Of a stretch of 64,000 nucleotides of DNA, positions 39,684 to 52,500 are shown one piece after another. The notes under the pieces are model-generated. The model was not told the origin of the DNA, ran no database searches, and saw nothing but the letters and a program-made list of their open reading frames with translations. The position numbers and the translations under genes are program-made. How positions within the stretch are numbered: the stretch's first letter is position 1; each line of letters begins with the position of its first letter. The DNA is taken from positions 4,664,208-4,728,207 of the forward strand of contig CM060203.1 of the NCBI GenBank assembly GCA_030562195.1, written 5' to 3'. The DNA comes from Nipponacmea schrenckii (lineage: Eukaryota > Mollusca > Gastropoda > Lottiidae).

Positions 39684-41420
39684 ATGGGTGCCAGGGGCGT
39701 CATGTCCCTCCCTCCACTATTTTCATTCTTTGTCCTCTTGTTTTTTCTTCAACCGTGTTACATGAAAAGCGAAGAGCCAAGGAAGTGTTTGGAAATATCT
39801 ATACCAATGTGTAAAGGCATAGGATATAATTACACCTATATGCCAAACCAGTTTAACCACGAGACACAAGAGGAAGCCGGATTGGAAGTTCATCAGTTCT
39901 GGCCACTGGTAGAGATCCAGTGTTCCCCAGATTTACTTTTCTTCTTGTGCAGTATATATGCTCCAATTTGTATGACCAACTACAAAAAGCATCTACCGGC
40001 TTGTCGATCTGTCTGCGAGAGAGCTAAGTCTGGCTGTGCTCCGTTGATGCGACAGTACGGTTTCGCTTGGCCTGAACGTATGAACTGTGAAAGTTTACCA
40101 GAGTATGGAGACAAAGATCACCTTTGTATGGACGTGAACACTACCGATCCACAAACACCTGCACCACCGGTAGGGGGGTTCACAGGAAAACCACTCCCCA
40201 AACGACCCATAACCCAGAAACCAGGAGGAGGAAGAATAAATCCAATCGACATTGTTCCTTTGACTACCAGACTTCCAGGGAAAGAGTGCTCCTGTAAGTG
40301 TGAGGCACCACTCGTGACCGTTAAGGAAGGTAACCCAAATTATTACAACCGGATCAAGACTGGTGGAATTGCAAACTGTGCTGTCAATTGCTACAGTCCA
40401 TACTTTGGAAAGAATGAAAAGACGTTTGCGACATTTTGGATCGGATTATGGTCCATTCTTTGCTGCATTTCCACCGCCATGACAGTGAGTACGTTCTTTG
40501 TGGACATGCAACGTTTCAAATATCCCGAGAGACCTATTATTTTTCTCAGTGCTTGCTACTTTATGGTTAGTGTCGGATACATCATCCGACTGATCGTCGG
40601 TCACGAGAAAGTCGCATGTGACGGAGATATGATCCGATATGAAACAACCGGACCTGCTTTGTGTACAGTTGTTTTCTTGCTAGTGTATTTCTTTGGAATG
40701 GCAAGCTCTATTTGGTGGGTTATTCTTTCTTTCACGTGGTTCCTTGCCGCTGGATTAAAATGGGGCCAGGAGGCTATCGCTAGCTATTCCCAATATTTCC
40801 ATTTAGCTGCTTGGTTGATCCCTTCCGTCAAGAGTATCGCAGTGTTAGCAATGTCGTCCGTTGACGGAGACCCTATCGCCGGAATATGTTACGTCGGTAA
40901 CCAAAACATCGAAAACATGCGTGGGTTTGTGCTGGCTCCTTTGTTCGTTTACCTCATTATTGGAACCTCCTTTCTTCTCGCCGGATTTGTGTCACTTTTC
41001 CGTATTCGTAACGTAATAAAACAACAAGGACGTGGTAAAACGGACAAACTAGAACGACTTATGATCCGAATTGGAGTGTTTTCCGTCCTTTATACAGTGC
41101 CAGCGACCATTGTGATCGCATGTCATTTCTACGAACAGTATCTTAAAGACAAATGGGAAACGAGTCATAACTGCTCATCCTGCCAAGCACCGCAATGGCG
41201 ACCAGACTATTCAGTGTTTATGTTAAAATACTTTATGTGCCTCGTTGTGGGTATCACTTCCGGATTTTGGATCTGGACGGGCAAAACCGTGGAATCTTGG
41301 CGAAAACTTTTTTACGGTCGAATGTGTAAAAAACATTCATACACTCATCCGAGTCGTATGACAAAATACACGAATCCAAATTATCAGGGAGCCAAACCTC
41401 AACCGCTTAGTCATGTGTGA
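39684..41420 (+). CDS. fz5/8: Frizzled Wnt receptor, Fz5/8 subfamily, single coding exon
   Basis: Seven-pass Wnt receptor of the plasma membrane, signalling through Dishevelled. The frame encodes 578 aa. Residues 1-27 form a hydrophobic signal peptide. The cysteine-rich Wnt-binding domain spans about 35-148 with all ten cysteines (C35, 43, 80, 89, 96, 107, 111, 118, 135, 148). A Pro/Gly-rich linker (about 155-200) leads to CSCKC and seven hydrophobic segments near 248-270, 283-304, 325-350, 371-391, 412-438, 462-482 and 511-532. The Dishevelled-docking KTxxxW motif is K534-W539 (KTVESW). The tail ends LSHV, a class I PDZ ligand of the kind seen in Fz5/8. N-glycosylation sequons lie at N49, N152 and N496. 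The ATG at 39,684 has A at -3 and G at +4; M7 is an alternative start. No intron, frameshift or missing key residue is seen. Placement in Fz5/8 rather than another class rests on overall sequence resemblance and the tail, not on a tree. Confidence 0.97.
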   Translation: MGARGVMSLPPLFSFFVLLFFLQPCYMKSEEPRKCLEISIPMCKGIGYNYTYMPNQFNHETQEEAGLEVHQFWPLVEIQCSPDLLFFLCSIYAPICMTNYKKHLPACRSVCERAKSGCAPLMRQYGFAWPERMNCESLPEYGDKDHLCMDVNTTDPQTPAPPVGGFTGKPLPKRPITQKPGGGRINPIDIVPLTTRLPGKECSCKCEAPLVTVKEGNPNYYNRIKTGGIANCAVNCYSPYFGKNEKTFATFWIGLWSILCCISTAMTVSTFFVDMQRFKYPERPIIFLSACYFMVSVGYIIRLIVGHEKVACDGDMIRYETTGPALCTVVFLLVYFFGMASSIWWVILSFTWFLAAGLKWGQEAIASYSQYFHLAAWLIPSVKSIAVLAMSSVDGDPIAGICYVGNQNIENMRGFVLAPLFVYLIIGTSFLLAGFVSLFRIRNVIKQQGRGKTDKLERLMIRIGVFSVLYTVPATIVIACHFYEQYLKDKWETSHNCSSCQAPQWRPDYSVFMLKYFMCLVVGITSGFWIWTGKTVESWRKLFYGRMCKKHSYTHPSRMTKYTNPNYQGAKPQPLSHV

Positions 41421-41751
41421 GAAAACATTTCAATATACTCAAATTTTTAACTTATTTTTTGTGTGAATTCTCAGAAACGAATCGGGTGTTAAATGCTCAA
41501 ATACTTACTATAAGCTTCGAATAAAACTGTGTTATTTTCCGTAACGAAATATTTCATATTAACGTGATTTTGTGATTTACAAGACCTTTATATCGTTGTA
41601 GGATTCTTAGAGAAACGAAAATAGAAAAATCAAACATTAGAAGTAATTTTTATTAAAATTATCTTCAATAGAAAAATATCTTTGCGATAAAATGAGTAAA
41701 AGTGCGCGAGATTCCTAGTTTTTGTTCACAAAATGAAGGATGAACGTTTTT

Positions 41752-41883
41752 AATTATTATGATTATTATTATTAATATTATATTGAGTGTAAATAGTGTA
41801 TATTTGTGTATATATAGTGACAAAGTGTACATAATGTGTAAGTAGCCAAATATTATTATTATTATTAATATTATTATTATTAT
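41752..41883. repeat. Interrupted (TTA)n tracts
   Basis: Two ATT/TTA trinucleotide tracts, about 41,752-41,782 and 41,851-41,883, flank the PUF-site cluster inside the presumed Frizzled 3' UTR. Confidence 0.8.
41788..41833 (+). promoter_or_regulatory. Cluster of three Pumilio-type (PUF) sites in the Frizzled 3' UTR
   Basis: TGTAAATA at 41,788-41,795, TGTATATA at 41,807-41,814 and TGTACATA at 41,826-41,833 all match the PUF consensus TGTANATA on the mRNA sense strand, evenly spaced 19 nt apart. PUF proteins bind such sites to repress translation or shorten poly(A) tails. Binding here is inferred. Confidence 0.5.
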
Positions 41884-42737
41884 GTAGACTTGTATCACCA
41901 GCTCATGTCGTGCCTAATTTATTGGAGCACCGAAATTGTTATAGATATATTTTTGTCTGTTTTGTCAACGTAATAATAACGTCATAGTACAGTGCGCGTG
42001 TGAAATATTTTGGATGTATATTGCATTGTTTACTTTTTGTGAATTTTTAAGCCGCATAATCAACGAAATATTTCATATTATTCATAATTTTGGACAAATT
42101 TTATGACGTATAATTCAAACATAATTTTTTGTTCTCATTTCTTTTCATAATTTAACACTTTGAAAAATAATGGAATATTTATTTTATATGTAAATGAAGA
42201 ATTTTTCAATTTTAATTAATGAACCACCGGCAAGAAATAATTATCGCCGATTTTGATTTTGTTCTTGAAACTTACTAAGTGATCATTGGTAATGAAATTT
42301 GATGTTGTGTTTGGATCATGCTGATTTTATAAAATACTTCCTTATGTTTTATTTGAGCATTCGATTTTTTTTTCTCAAAAGATTTGCATAATTATATTGA
42401 AATTTTCATACACGAAAATGATCCAAAATTGATTTTCGTCAAACATTGGGCTGTCAACAATTTTCGAAAAGTGATAAGGAATTTTCTTCATTTAAAAATC
42501 AATCTTTTTGTCAAACATTTCAGGCCAAAATATATTCTGGTTATGACTTAATATTATTACGTATTTGTTATCATGCATCTCCATTTTACTTTTGCCAATC
42601 TTGCGATTTATTCATTGTGATAACAGACAAAAAATACGAAAAGAAAACAAAAACATTTTGTACGGAGCCATTGAAACAATAAACGAAAGATTATTGGTTA
42701 TCGTGATCACGTGACAGTATTTCATACAAAGAAAGTC

Positions 42738-42743
42738 AATAAA
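42738..42743 (+). terminator. Polyadenylation signal AATAAA, likely for Frizzled
   Basis: Canonical AATAAA hexamer 1.32 kb after the Frizzled stop, followed by a T- and GT-rich stretch typical of a downstream element. An upstream alternative hexamer is at 41,520. Confidence 0.45.
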
Positions 42744-42765
42744 GTTGTTTTTCTTTATTCTTGTC

Positions 42766-45700
42766 TGTTTATGTCTTAATTTTTAGAGAGTTCACATGCA
42801 GGATTATGTGTAGGCTAATTGCTTCATATCATCAAGAAACATTTTTCATTTAGTCTCCATGTGGACAGTAGACTTTTTTCTCCCCCAATTTATCTGGTCA
42901 AAAATCATCTTATTTTTTTCATTGATAGCTAAAAGACAATAGAATATAAAATTCCATTTCGTTTAAATGTACTACATAACAAAATTATGAAACTTATCAA
43001 AATATATTTTAAATTTGTCTCTTTGTGTATTCTTGCAATTGAATGGAAATTTAGTTTAAAGAAATAACATTTTAATTGGGTCCGCGCTCTACTCTCTTCT
43101 CTTAAGAAACCCCACTCTTCAAAGAGTAAAACCGGTTTTTCTAAAAAATTTTACACGTATAACTGTATTTTTGATCTTAAGTTTTTAAATGCCAAATTCA
43201 TGTTTTGAGTTTTGACGAAGAGATAATTATTTGAGCTATTTAAATATTTCTAATATTATATTAAGTCTCTACTTGTAGAGACAAGTGTCACTTTAAATCC
43301 ATTAATCCACTTTTTGAAACATAATCGATCGATATTGTTAACCCTATTAAGGTCATTTGGGATAATCCTAATCCAATTTAGTCTTGAATATGAAATCCAA
43401 ATCATGTGATATAAGCTTCCGTTAAGGAAATCCAGTAGACAAATCCCTGCCTCCATTATAATAATTCATTTTAATGTACATGTTTCAAAAACAATTTTCA
43501 TATGTAATTCAAGGCCACATTTCAGAGAACTTTCATTCCACCTTGCTTTGTTTAACAGAAATACTGTCACGTGTTTGATTTTGATCTTGATTGATTGAAA
43601 TAAAACGAGTTTTTCGCCCCCTCTCCTTTATTCCCCCGCCCCACTATCTGTACTATTGTAATGTCATGAGCTTTGATAATAATAACTACATTTAGAAAAC
43701 ATTTTTGTGTACTTTATTTCCCCTTTATGTATACTGAAACTCCTTATAAAGACTAAACTCCAGTCTTGCTCTGTGTTGGTCAACTTAAATTTAATATACT
43801 ATCAGAGTCTTGTGCATGTTTAACTATGGCTAATGACACAAAACGTCAAATTGATTTGCAAGCATGATATGCTGGTCTATGAGTGTGGAATTAAGGCTGC
43901 CACATCATTTACAGGAATTTGTTGTTAAATCGAAACCAAACGTGATCATTCTGTCTAGACAAACACAACATCTACAAGAAATAGTTTACAACTGCTTCAA
44001 AATGGTTAGAATTGGCCCAGGATTTATCACCTGACATCAGTGAATTCCATTTAGTCTTACTCTGAGAAAATGATATCATTCTTTTGTAATACAATGCACT
44101 GGTTAATGTCTACCGAACTCTGGACAAGTTCGAGGGGAGTTGTCTACCCTTTCTTAGATAATAAATAGGCCAATCAGTCATTGAAACTGCATGTACAATT
44201 ATGATTATTATACATTTCCAAACTAATTGATATTTTTTGTTTGTTTTCAATGCATAGTAAAATTTGTAGAATCATATCACATTGTAAAGCAATCAGAGCA
44301 ATTTATGGATTTTATGGATGATAAATCCATAGCATCAAGCAACATACATACATACACGAGATAAACTCAGAGCAAGACTCTAAGATGTAATTGTAGGTAG
44401 AATGGTTTTATTTTATCAATGATAAAGGTCATAAAATTGATAACATTCTTTATCACATGGTTCCTTAAGTCCATTCTTGTTAAATATAGATTGAACAGTT
44501 TCTGTTATTCGGGGTTGTTTTTGCCTTGAACTACCTTATGTTATTGGCCTCTAAGCTTTTAGATCCATCTAGAAGCAGAGCACTAGAAAATTAAGGCCTA
44601 ATTTTAAGGGCTTTCTTACTGTTCAAATTAGGAAATTTATTACTAAATTAGATTGTTCTAGACATTTAAATGGATTACATTTGCACATTTGAAACTAAGG
44701 AAACTTGCAAAAACACTTTGAGTGCCAGAGTTGAGAGATCTTTACCTCTAAGAAAATTTTGTAAATTTTGTTTGGTTCGCTTGCATCTGAGACAATTCCA
44801 AACAGCATTTCAAAAAAGAAAAAAAAATGGATTCGGAATTGACATAAAATGTCAGAGTTTTTTTTAATGGATTTTATCTTTATGTTAACATTTTTGCAGC
44901 GACAAGTGGGTGATCTTTGTTGGTCAATTGGTTGAAGTCCTCTCAGGCCCGCAGGAATCTGGGGCTTCTTGAATGTGGTTCAGAAACATTCATAGCCTGA
45001 TGCACAGATGTCCTAATGCCTTTGGCTTTTGTACTTTAAAAAAAACTTGATCAGAACATCGATTATTTTGTCAGACATACACAGACCCCAGAAGAAATAC
45101 ATGTTCTTGTCCATGGCAAACTAGATCCACCTTCATCTAGATGTGAGTTATTTCTTCACTGATTTGGAAGAAATATATCTATTTTCATTCTAAATAAGCT
45201 GCAGTCTGATTTAGTCGTTTCATTTCATTTTCAATTTGCCAACATTCATGTAATTTCAAACCAATTTCATAGCTTAATACGTGGAATAACCACAAGCAAT
45301 GTTTGTTCATACGGTTATACTGCAGTATAGTCAAGCAATGATATATGGAGGCATTCAGACGAGATTCCAAACTTCAGAAGACTGTTAGTTTGTCTGTTTG
45401 AATAAGCCTAATACCAGCCAAGCCAATTAAACCAATATGAAACTAGGCCAAGCAGAACTTTGTGCTTGTGTTCGCTGGAACAATCCTTGAAGGTGTTCAC
45501 AGCCTTTTTGTGAGTTTTGCTTGATATTATTTTAATCTTGTAGACTGAAACAAAAGAGGAGCTAAAAACTGTACTCGAGTAATCGAATTAGCAGGCAAGG
45601 CAACTACCATTTTCTATGATATACAAAGTTAGACACTTTAGTTTCGGATCTGAAAAATAGACTCTGACATCTAAAGATTAAATTCTAATTTCCGCATTGA

Positions 45701-47296
45701 ACAATCAGTGCAGAATATTCGAGACTATCAGAAAATGGCCCCCGGTTTAATCCTATAAAGTCTGTCTTGTCTTCAACTAAAAATCGAATATCATCCTACA
45801 GTTAACCCTGGTAAAGTCAATTCCAGCTATTAAGCTTTTCATAAAATTGGAAATAGTCTGGTTTTCTGACCTGGTTCCAAAAATCTGATACAAATGCTTG
45901 TCATATGATGAAGAGGAGTTGCAGGAAACTACAAAGAAAACCCCACTCCTTGAAACCAAAAGAATCCAGAACATTTTGAAACATTTCTGAGCTTCCAATC
46001 AACAAAAGTTAACAAGATTACTGACAATATCATAACACGAAATCTTCCCAATGAAACTACCATAGTACCAAGCACACTTCTCTATAACCCTGAGAATTCA
46101 GAAATTTGGAAGCGTAGGACAACTTGTTTGACAACGAAAATTGACAGAACGTATACAAGCCGATATCAGCGTTTAGTTTTCCCATCGTTACAATACATTA
46201 TGAATACTGCTTCTCTTGAATAACCTTAATCATTTTCAGCGTATTGCGGTATTTTTAAATGGCAATAGGATATTCAATAAATCGCCAGTGAGTCGGACTT
46301 TAGCTACCATAGATGTCTGATAGACTATAAAGTTGAGTATTGTGACTTGTAGCCCGGGGGTAGGAAAGTAAACCCCCGACTCTCCAAACAACCATATAAT
46401 GAAATGAATGAGTATTAGACGGTAATGGCTTGTGATAAGTCAGACTTAGAAAAATAATTGGACAAAACAAGCCAGCCATGATATAAATTGGAAGAAAACA
46501 TCTCTGGGACATTTTTAACGTTATATAGTTTTCCATATGAATAAAAATTCGATTTTTTCTTTCGATACAAAAAGACTTTTTACTCAGAAAATAGCATTTA
46601 ATTTTGTGAAAAAATTGATGGGTATATTGAAACTAGAAAAATGTTATTAGACGTATGGATTTTAAATATATAGTTACCTTTATTTAACCTAAAGCGGATA
46701 TTAGGCACTGCGATTAGCAAATATAATTCTGTATTGAATAATATTGAACGCCACGAATGCATTCAAATCCGATTTAGGCTAGCAGACTACTTCGAGTGAA
46801 TGAATTCGAGCGCGTCTTTAGCGAAAATGACATTTTTTTGTCCAAATCAAGAGGTATCATTTCTGGGAGAAAAAATGTATAAATTTAAAATACAGTTTCA
46901 ACACAAGACATCCTAGGCTAATAGGAGAAAATGATAAGCAAACGTTCGTTCACAGAGAGCAATGTATTTCAGGAAAACAGCTCATTACAAATTTCAATAC
47001 GTAAAACATTTTGTTTTATTTGGTTGAGAAAAAAAACCAACCTGAAACAGTCGAAAGACCCTTGAAAAAGTACAGAAGAAGTAATAAATATAGTAAAATT
47101 ATTACCAAGTTTGTAAAATATATTCTGAATGTTTTGCTTGATACTGGTAAAAAAATCATGGACTTAATCGGCGAACATGTTCGGAAACCTAACAGGACGG
47201 TTACGTTGGCCTTTAATGAACCTTAACAAACTGTCAGTCTTTAGAGTTGTCTCATCTGAACATGAAATATTCTCCTTTGAATAAAAATACATTCTC
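42766..47296. other. Gene-free stretch downstream of Frizzled
   Basis: No supported gene. The only structural item is a G+C-rich hairpin at 46,355-46,378. Confidence 0.6.
46355..46378. repeat. Short G+C-rich inverted repeat (7-bp arms)
   Basis: CGGGGGT at 46,355-46,361 pairs perfectly with ACCCCCG at 46,372-46,378 across a 10-nt loop, in otherwise A+T-rich DNA. Confidence 0.6.
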
Positions 47297-47622
47297 AACC
47301 TGAGCACAGATATAAGAACCCCGAAACCACTGACTACAAAGGAAGCATCTCTTTGAGCCACCGTGCTTATTTCCAAAACAGTGTCCATCCGTTGTTTAAC
47401 TTCAACAACCTGAGCAGAGATATAAGAACCCCGAAACCACCGGTTACAAAGGAAGCATCTCTGTGAGCCACCGTGCTTATTTCCAAAACAGTGCCCATCC
47501 GTTGTTTAACTTCAACAACCTGAGGAGAGATATAAGAACCCCGAAACCACTGACTGCAAAGGAAGCGTCTTTGTGAGCCACCGTGCTTATTTCCAAAACA
47601 GTGTCCATCCGTTGTTTAATTT
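47297..47622. repeat. 110-bp tandem repeat, about three copies
   Basis: Copies start at 47,299, 47,409 and 47,519 with CCTGAG then AGATATAAGAACCCCGAAAC. They also share GAGCCACCGTGCTTATTTCC and GTCCATCCGTTGTTTAA. Divergence is only a few percent. The period is not a multiple of three, so a minus-strand frame over the first copy is not a repeated protein. Confidence 0.95.
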
Positions 47623-49019
47623 GATAAAGCAACATCATTCTACATATCTATGTTTAGAATGTAAACTTTATGCTACAGATGCTTGCAGTAGCCTTTCCGG
47701 CATAGCTATTGATTAATCTTTTAGGAAAAGGTTGCAGCAATCACATCTCTCATTTTCAAATAACTAAATTACATAACGCAATTAATTATTTCTTTCGTTT
47801 TATAATAAAATTCATTTACAGCTTTACTAAATTTGTACAGAGACGGTTGCGTTTGTTCACTGGTCTTTTCGTTTCCTTAAAGAAAAAAGCGTAAAAAATT
47901 ACCGTGAACAGACACGAATATTTCATCGGCAATTGTTAGGAATTTTAAATTCAATGCAAATAGCTCGAGGCATGTTTCTAAAAACTCGTATAATTAGTGA
48001 GGCTACAATACTTCAATTCAATGCAAAAATACTTTTGCTTAATAAAAAGGGTTTTTGAGTTCATTTTGAACAAGCAATTTGTTACATATAGGTCAAACAA
48101 AATCTTTTAATCCGAAACACGTGACCGTATCATTAACTATAAATAACCTAATTATTCGACTTGTTTGCAATGCAATGGAAGCATGTCAAAATCGAGTGTT
48201 ATGTGCAAATCCCATGAGAGGGTATTAACGCGAAATGTAGTCACGTTTGCTGAAATTACTGGATCCACAGTAAGTCGAACGAGATATCTCAATGGTGCTA
48301 TACTACTTGTATACATATATGTAAAACACCTATTTCAATCAAAAGAAAATAGCTTTGCAAGTAAGAGCTAAGAAGACCAGTGGAATATTTTCTACGTCTG
48401 CAGTCGGGATCTGTTCTGGAACACAATCAAGCTGTATAGTGTATCATATATAACGGTATGGCTTGATGTTTATTTATTGCTTGGCAACTATATTACTAAC
48501 TGTACAGATGCTCTAGATTCTATTCAACTTAAATTGAACCCTAACAATGGAAACTATATAGTTAAAACTATACATCTCTATCTATATAATATAATTAAAG
48601 GGGTTATTACTTGTAATTCTCTTTCTTGATAACTTTTCTCTGTGTTTTTCAAAACTTTTACCATTTTCGGAGTAAGGGAAGTTCATTTCATTAGCTGAAA
48701 ACACTCTTCACTATTTAAAAAATGAAATGAAAATGTGCTGGCATACCAAGGCATATATTGCATGATAAAATATAAAATGGACAACCCACTATATTATCAT
48801 ACAATCGCAGTTTCCGTAAGGGAAGTAATGTAAGTTATAGAGATTTTGGTGGTATATCACAATCACTTCAATGTAATTGAATCGAACTTCTCTTTTGACA
48901 GGGAAGGATGTCAATTAACTAATTGAAATTCAGCCAAGTCACACTTCTGAACATAGGAATTTCATATAGTAAACAAAAGGACAGGGATGGGAAATGGTGT
49001 TTGCTTTTTTTGAATAGGG
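47623..49019. other. Gene-free stretch
   Basis: No coding, RNA or transposon sequence recognised. Confidence 0.6.
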
Positions 49020-49515
49020 CAGGGCAGCGAAGCGCAGCACATCACATCACAGCACAGCACAGATAACAAAAGATAATACAAGACAGGACAGATCAAGGTA
49101 AAAACAGAAACAGGCAAGGCAGACCAAATGAAAGTAGAAAGAGAACCAGTCAAGACATGGCAAGACAATCAAAGTTAAGGAGACCCAGAAAAAAACAGGA
49201 CCGAACAAATGAAGGTGTAAGTAGCACAGGACAAGACATGGCAAGATAAATGAACGTAAAGGAGTTCTACACGAGACAGGGCAGGACAAAAGAAAGTAAA
49301 GGAGAGCCAGACAAGACAGGATAGGAAAAATGAAAGTAAATGGGGGCCAGACAAGACAGGGCAGGACAAATGAAAGTAAATGGGACCCAGACAAGACAGG
49401 GCAGGACAAATGAAAGTAAAGGAGAGCCACACATGACAAGATAGGACGAATAAAAGTAAAAGTAGAACCAGACCAGAGAAAGCAGTACAAATGAAAGTAA
49501 AACTAAGACCAGTCA
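49020..49515. repeat. 40-bp minisatellite
   Basis: A purine-rich unit (GACAAGACAGGGCAGGACAA, then ATGAAAGTAAA, then GGAGCC-like) recurs with a 40-bp period; GAAAGTAAA lies at 49,292, 49,332, 49,372 and 49,412. The outer copies are degenerate, about 12 in all. Minus-strand frames of 147 and 113 codons across it are by-products of the repeat. Confidence 0.93.
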
Positions 49516-52500
49516 AATCAAAGAAAGGGTTTAGCAGGAGTGGTTAAGGACTAGAACCAGAACCAACGGTCTTGAAATAATATATTTCCATTGACATGTA
49601 AAACGACGAATGCAATAAAATGTGTAAAACAAACTGTCTCAATGACACGAAAGAAGCTACAAAATGTTATGCATTAATCGTTCCCTTTATTTACATTTCT
49701 ACTGTTGGCATATTGAAGATATTTACTTTAAAATTGAATTATTTGCTCAACAGACTGGTAAATCTGGTCTATTAATATCAGTGTCAATATCTTCATCGAA
49801 AGGACGTGTCGGACAATTTACTCCCATACTTCTCATTACTATACTGCAGACATACCTGTTGCCCATTTCCTTCGACGCAATGTTCAGCATGATCAATTAA
49901 TTTAGATGTCAGATCCAATATTGTCGACACGATCAGTAACAAATGTTAGAACCAAAAAACATTCAATTATGTCAGATGGTAGAATCTGTGTCATAGACGT
50001 TATGTATTTTGGATACCTAGAACTCTACCTCAGCTATGATCAGATGCCAGAATCAGTGTCGATTGCAGAGACATGGCCAATTTAGAATGTCGAGATCCAT
50101 ACCATGGCCAATTTAAGTTAACAACCAGTGAATTTGACATAAGTTTCGGATGCCCTTCTCAACACCTACTTGACATCCCATAGCGAAATCAAATATCACA
50201 AATGGACAATATAGATATCAGGATCTCCGACACGCGCTCTTATTCACACAGTTCACCAGACGACAAATTGTTCACGTCTGCCAGCGGAAATATGAAAAGT
50301 GTCAGAAATGTTGAAGAGTTTACAGAAGATGAAAGGGTGGGTGGCCTACACGATAACAACAAGCCCTAAGTAAATTGGAGGTATTCATTTGAGTCGCTTG
50401 TCGACATTCACTGCAATATTTGACGAAAGGTGGACACGGATAGATTTTTATTATATTCTCCTACTTAAATTCAAATTATTTTTTAAAACTTGAAGTGATG
50501 TAGTCTTTTAGTTATAACTTACGTCTATTTTAACCGCCCGCATTACTCTTCAAAATTCGTTGGTTGGACAATTAATAATGAAAATGAATATATGAACCCT
50601 GACCAGTCGTTCCTGATGAAAATGAGTACAAATTATACTGGAAAAATCACTTTATCAAAGGGTTTAATGTAGGTCAACCCCTTCAATACTTTAAGGATCA
50701 ATCTCATTTCTAACAAAGGATACATTTTGTCATTTTATTTTCAACTGTGATAGTGGTATTCTTAAATCGCAACCAAAGCATGACAAAGGGTTTTTAATTA
50801 ATTTGCAAATTTGTTCATTTTTAAACTGATTCTTATGTATAGATGTCATACCCGGGACTAAAAGAAATGCATTAGTCCTATTTACCTAGGCATAATGGAA
50901 ACTTTCAAGATAATAAAGCTACACAGAAAAGGAAATAATCGACATTCTTTTCAGTAAAATTTCATTAAATCTGGTTAAACTGCGGATCTAGATATTGCGT
51001 TTCGAGTTTTATGACCATCCACGAACTGACAAAAATCTAAATTCAAATCTTATTCAAGCGATATTTGTCGTAATTTGAATCAATCTATTAAACTGCTTTT
51101 AAAAGTGTAATATACGAGTATTTATAAATATTGAATATCCCAGTATTACTCATGGAACGTCTTTATTGGTCAGAACATTGATTGAACAGGTTTTAGAGAA
51201 CAGTGTAGTCAGGTCATCGATGTTAAGTAGAATCACGCACACAATAGACACACGGAGTAACATGTACATACATCTGCAACTTATCAGATGATCTTTCAAC
51301 CAAAAGAGACTGTCTTGCGCCCAATGTCAAATTTAATGAAATATTGTACCCAACTAGGTAGCAAATGCTTGGAAATATGGCCGTTTCTGTAGTTAGACGT
51401 CAGCGTCCGATATAAGGGACTACTTCATTTCAATACGTTTGCCAATGCAATATAAAAATGTTTGGTATATTTATCCACTAGTCTGCGATTGTATTCCCAA
51501 AAATACGATACGATAGTTTCTAACTACAGAAAGCAATGATATAACACTAATTTAAAAGAAGTGGAACATGTCTCCTGGAAGTCTAAATGAAACAAAAGTA
51601 CAATCTTTAAACAGAAACAAGAGGGCACCATATTTGAATCGAAAGCATCCTCGACACCATGTTATCCACTACTCTTGTAATTAGACAAACATTTTGCTTA
51701 TCAAGGATGCGTTTGATTACCTACTCCATACTTTCGGGAATCGATTTACCAATCCAATTCATCCTGACATGTCCACCAAGTAGGCACCACCAATTTAGTG
51801 CTTTTCTTATAGCTTCTGCTTGAGATCATTATTAATTATTTGGAATATGATTTTGTGATATGTTTTTAAGAGCTTGAGCAAGATAATGACCGCTTCCTCG
51901 CTTGTGAAGTCCAACTTGCTACCGGCGAAACAGTTTAAATTAGGACAATATAAGAAGGTGATACTTTTTAAGACACCCGCCGACAATAGGGAAATGAAAT
52001 GAAATGAATGGAGATCTACGTCCAACTCCGATATTTGGGAATGAGAAGGTAACATAATGGTGATATTAGCCCCTAGTACACAATATACGGTTGCCCACCT
52101 ACATTACCACAAACAGCTGTTGAATAATTCATTCATTAACCCCTCTCTGCAACGGATTGACTCGGATTTGGTGTTCTAGATGCTACTGCAGTATGATAAA
52201 AAAAACTGTCTTCATCTTAATAATGGCATTAAAGGATCCATTTTATTTGCTTTTCTTAAGGAAAATTGTACCCTGTTTTTATCTAATTCGAGATCTATTT
52301 TGGCAGTTTTGTATGCGTCTAGATAAATCTGGCGATCTAGAATTGGGTCAATATTTCTTTAAATTCGAATACATGTATTACAAAACCATCAGATATATCT
52401 GGGATATCTACTTCAAGTTGCTTTTGTTTGTTTGGTATTGTTTTATCACAATGTTGTCTTGCTGATACAATTATCTACGGACACGTTAAAAATCTGTAGC

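Larger units (their letters stand above)
41421..42765 (+). other. Presumed 3' UTR of Frizzled mRNA
   Basis: A+T-rich noncoding sequence follows the Frizzled stop codon. An AATAAA at 41,520 is a possible early polyadenylation signal. The better one is AATAAA at 42,738-42,743, followed within 10-30 nt by a T/GT-rich tract (TTGTTTTTCTTTATT, then TTGTCTGTTTATG). A (TTA)n-like tract lies at about 41,752-41,883, and three Pumilio-type sites at 41,788-41,833. The end is inferred from the signal only. Confidence 0.5.

Noticed and set aside
47164..47388. Minus-strand frame over the first 110-bp repeat as a gene
   Set aside because: The repeat period is not a multiple of three and the frame is not kept in the other copies.
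49047..49516. Long minus-strand frames of 147 and 113 codons with Leu/Ser/Cys/Pro-rich repeats
   Set aside because: They lie entirely in the 40-bp minisatellite, overlap each other in different frames and exist because the repeat lacks stops on that strand.
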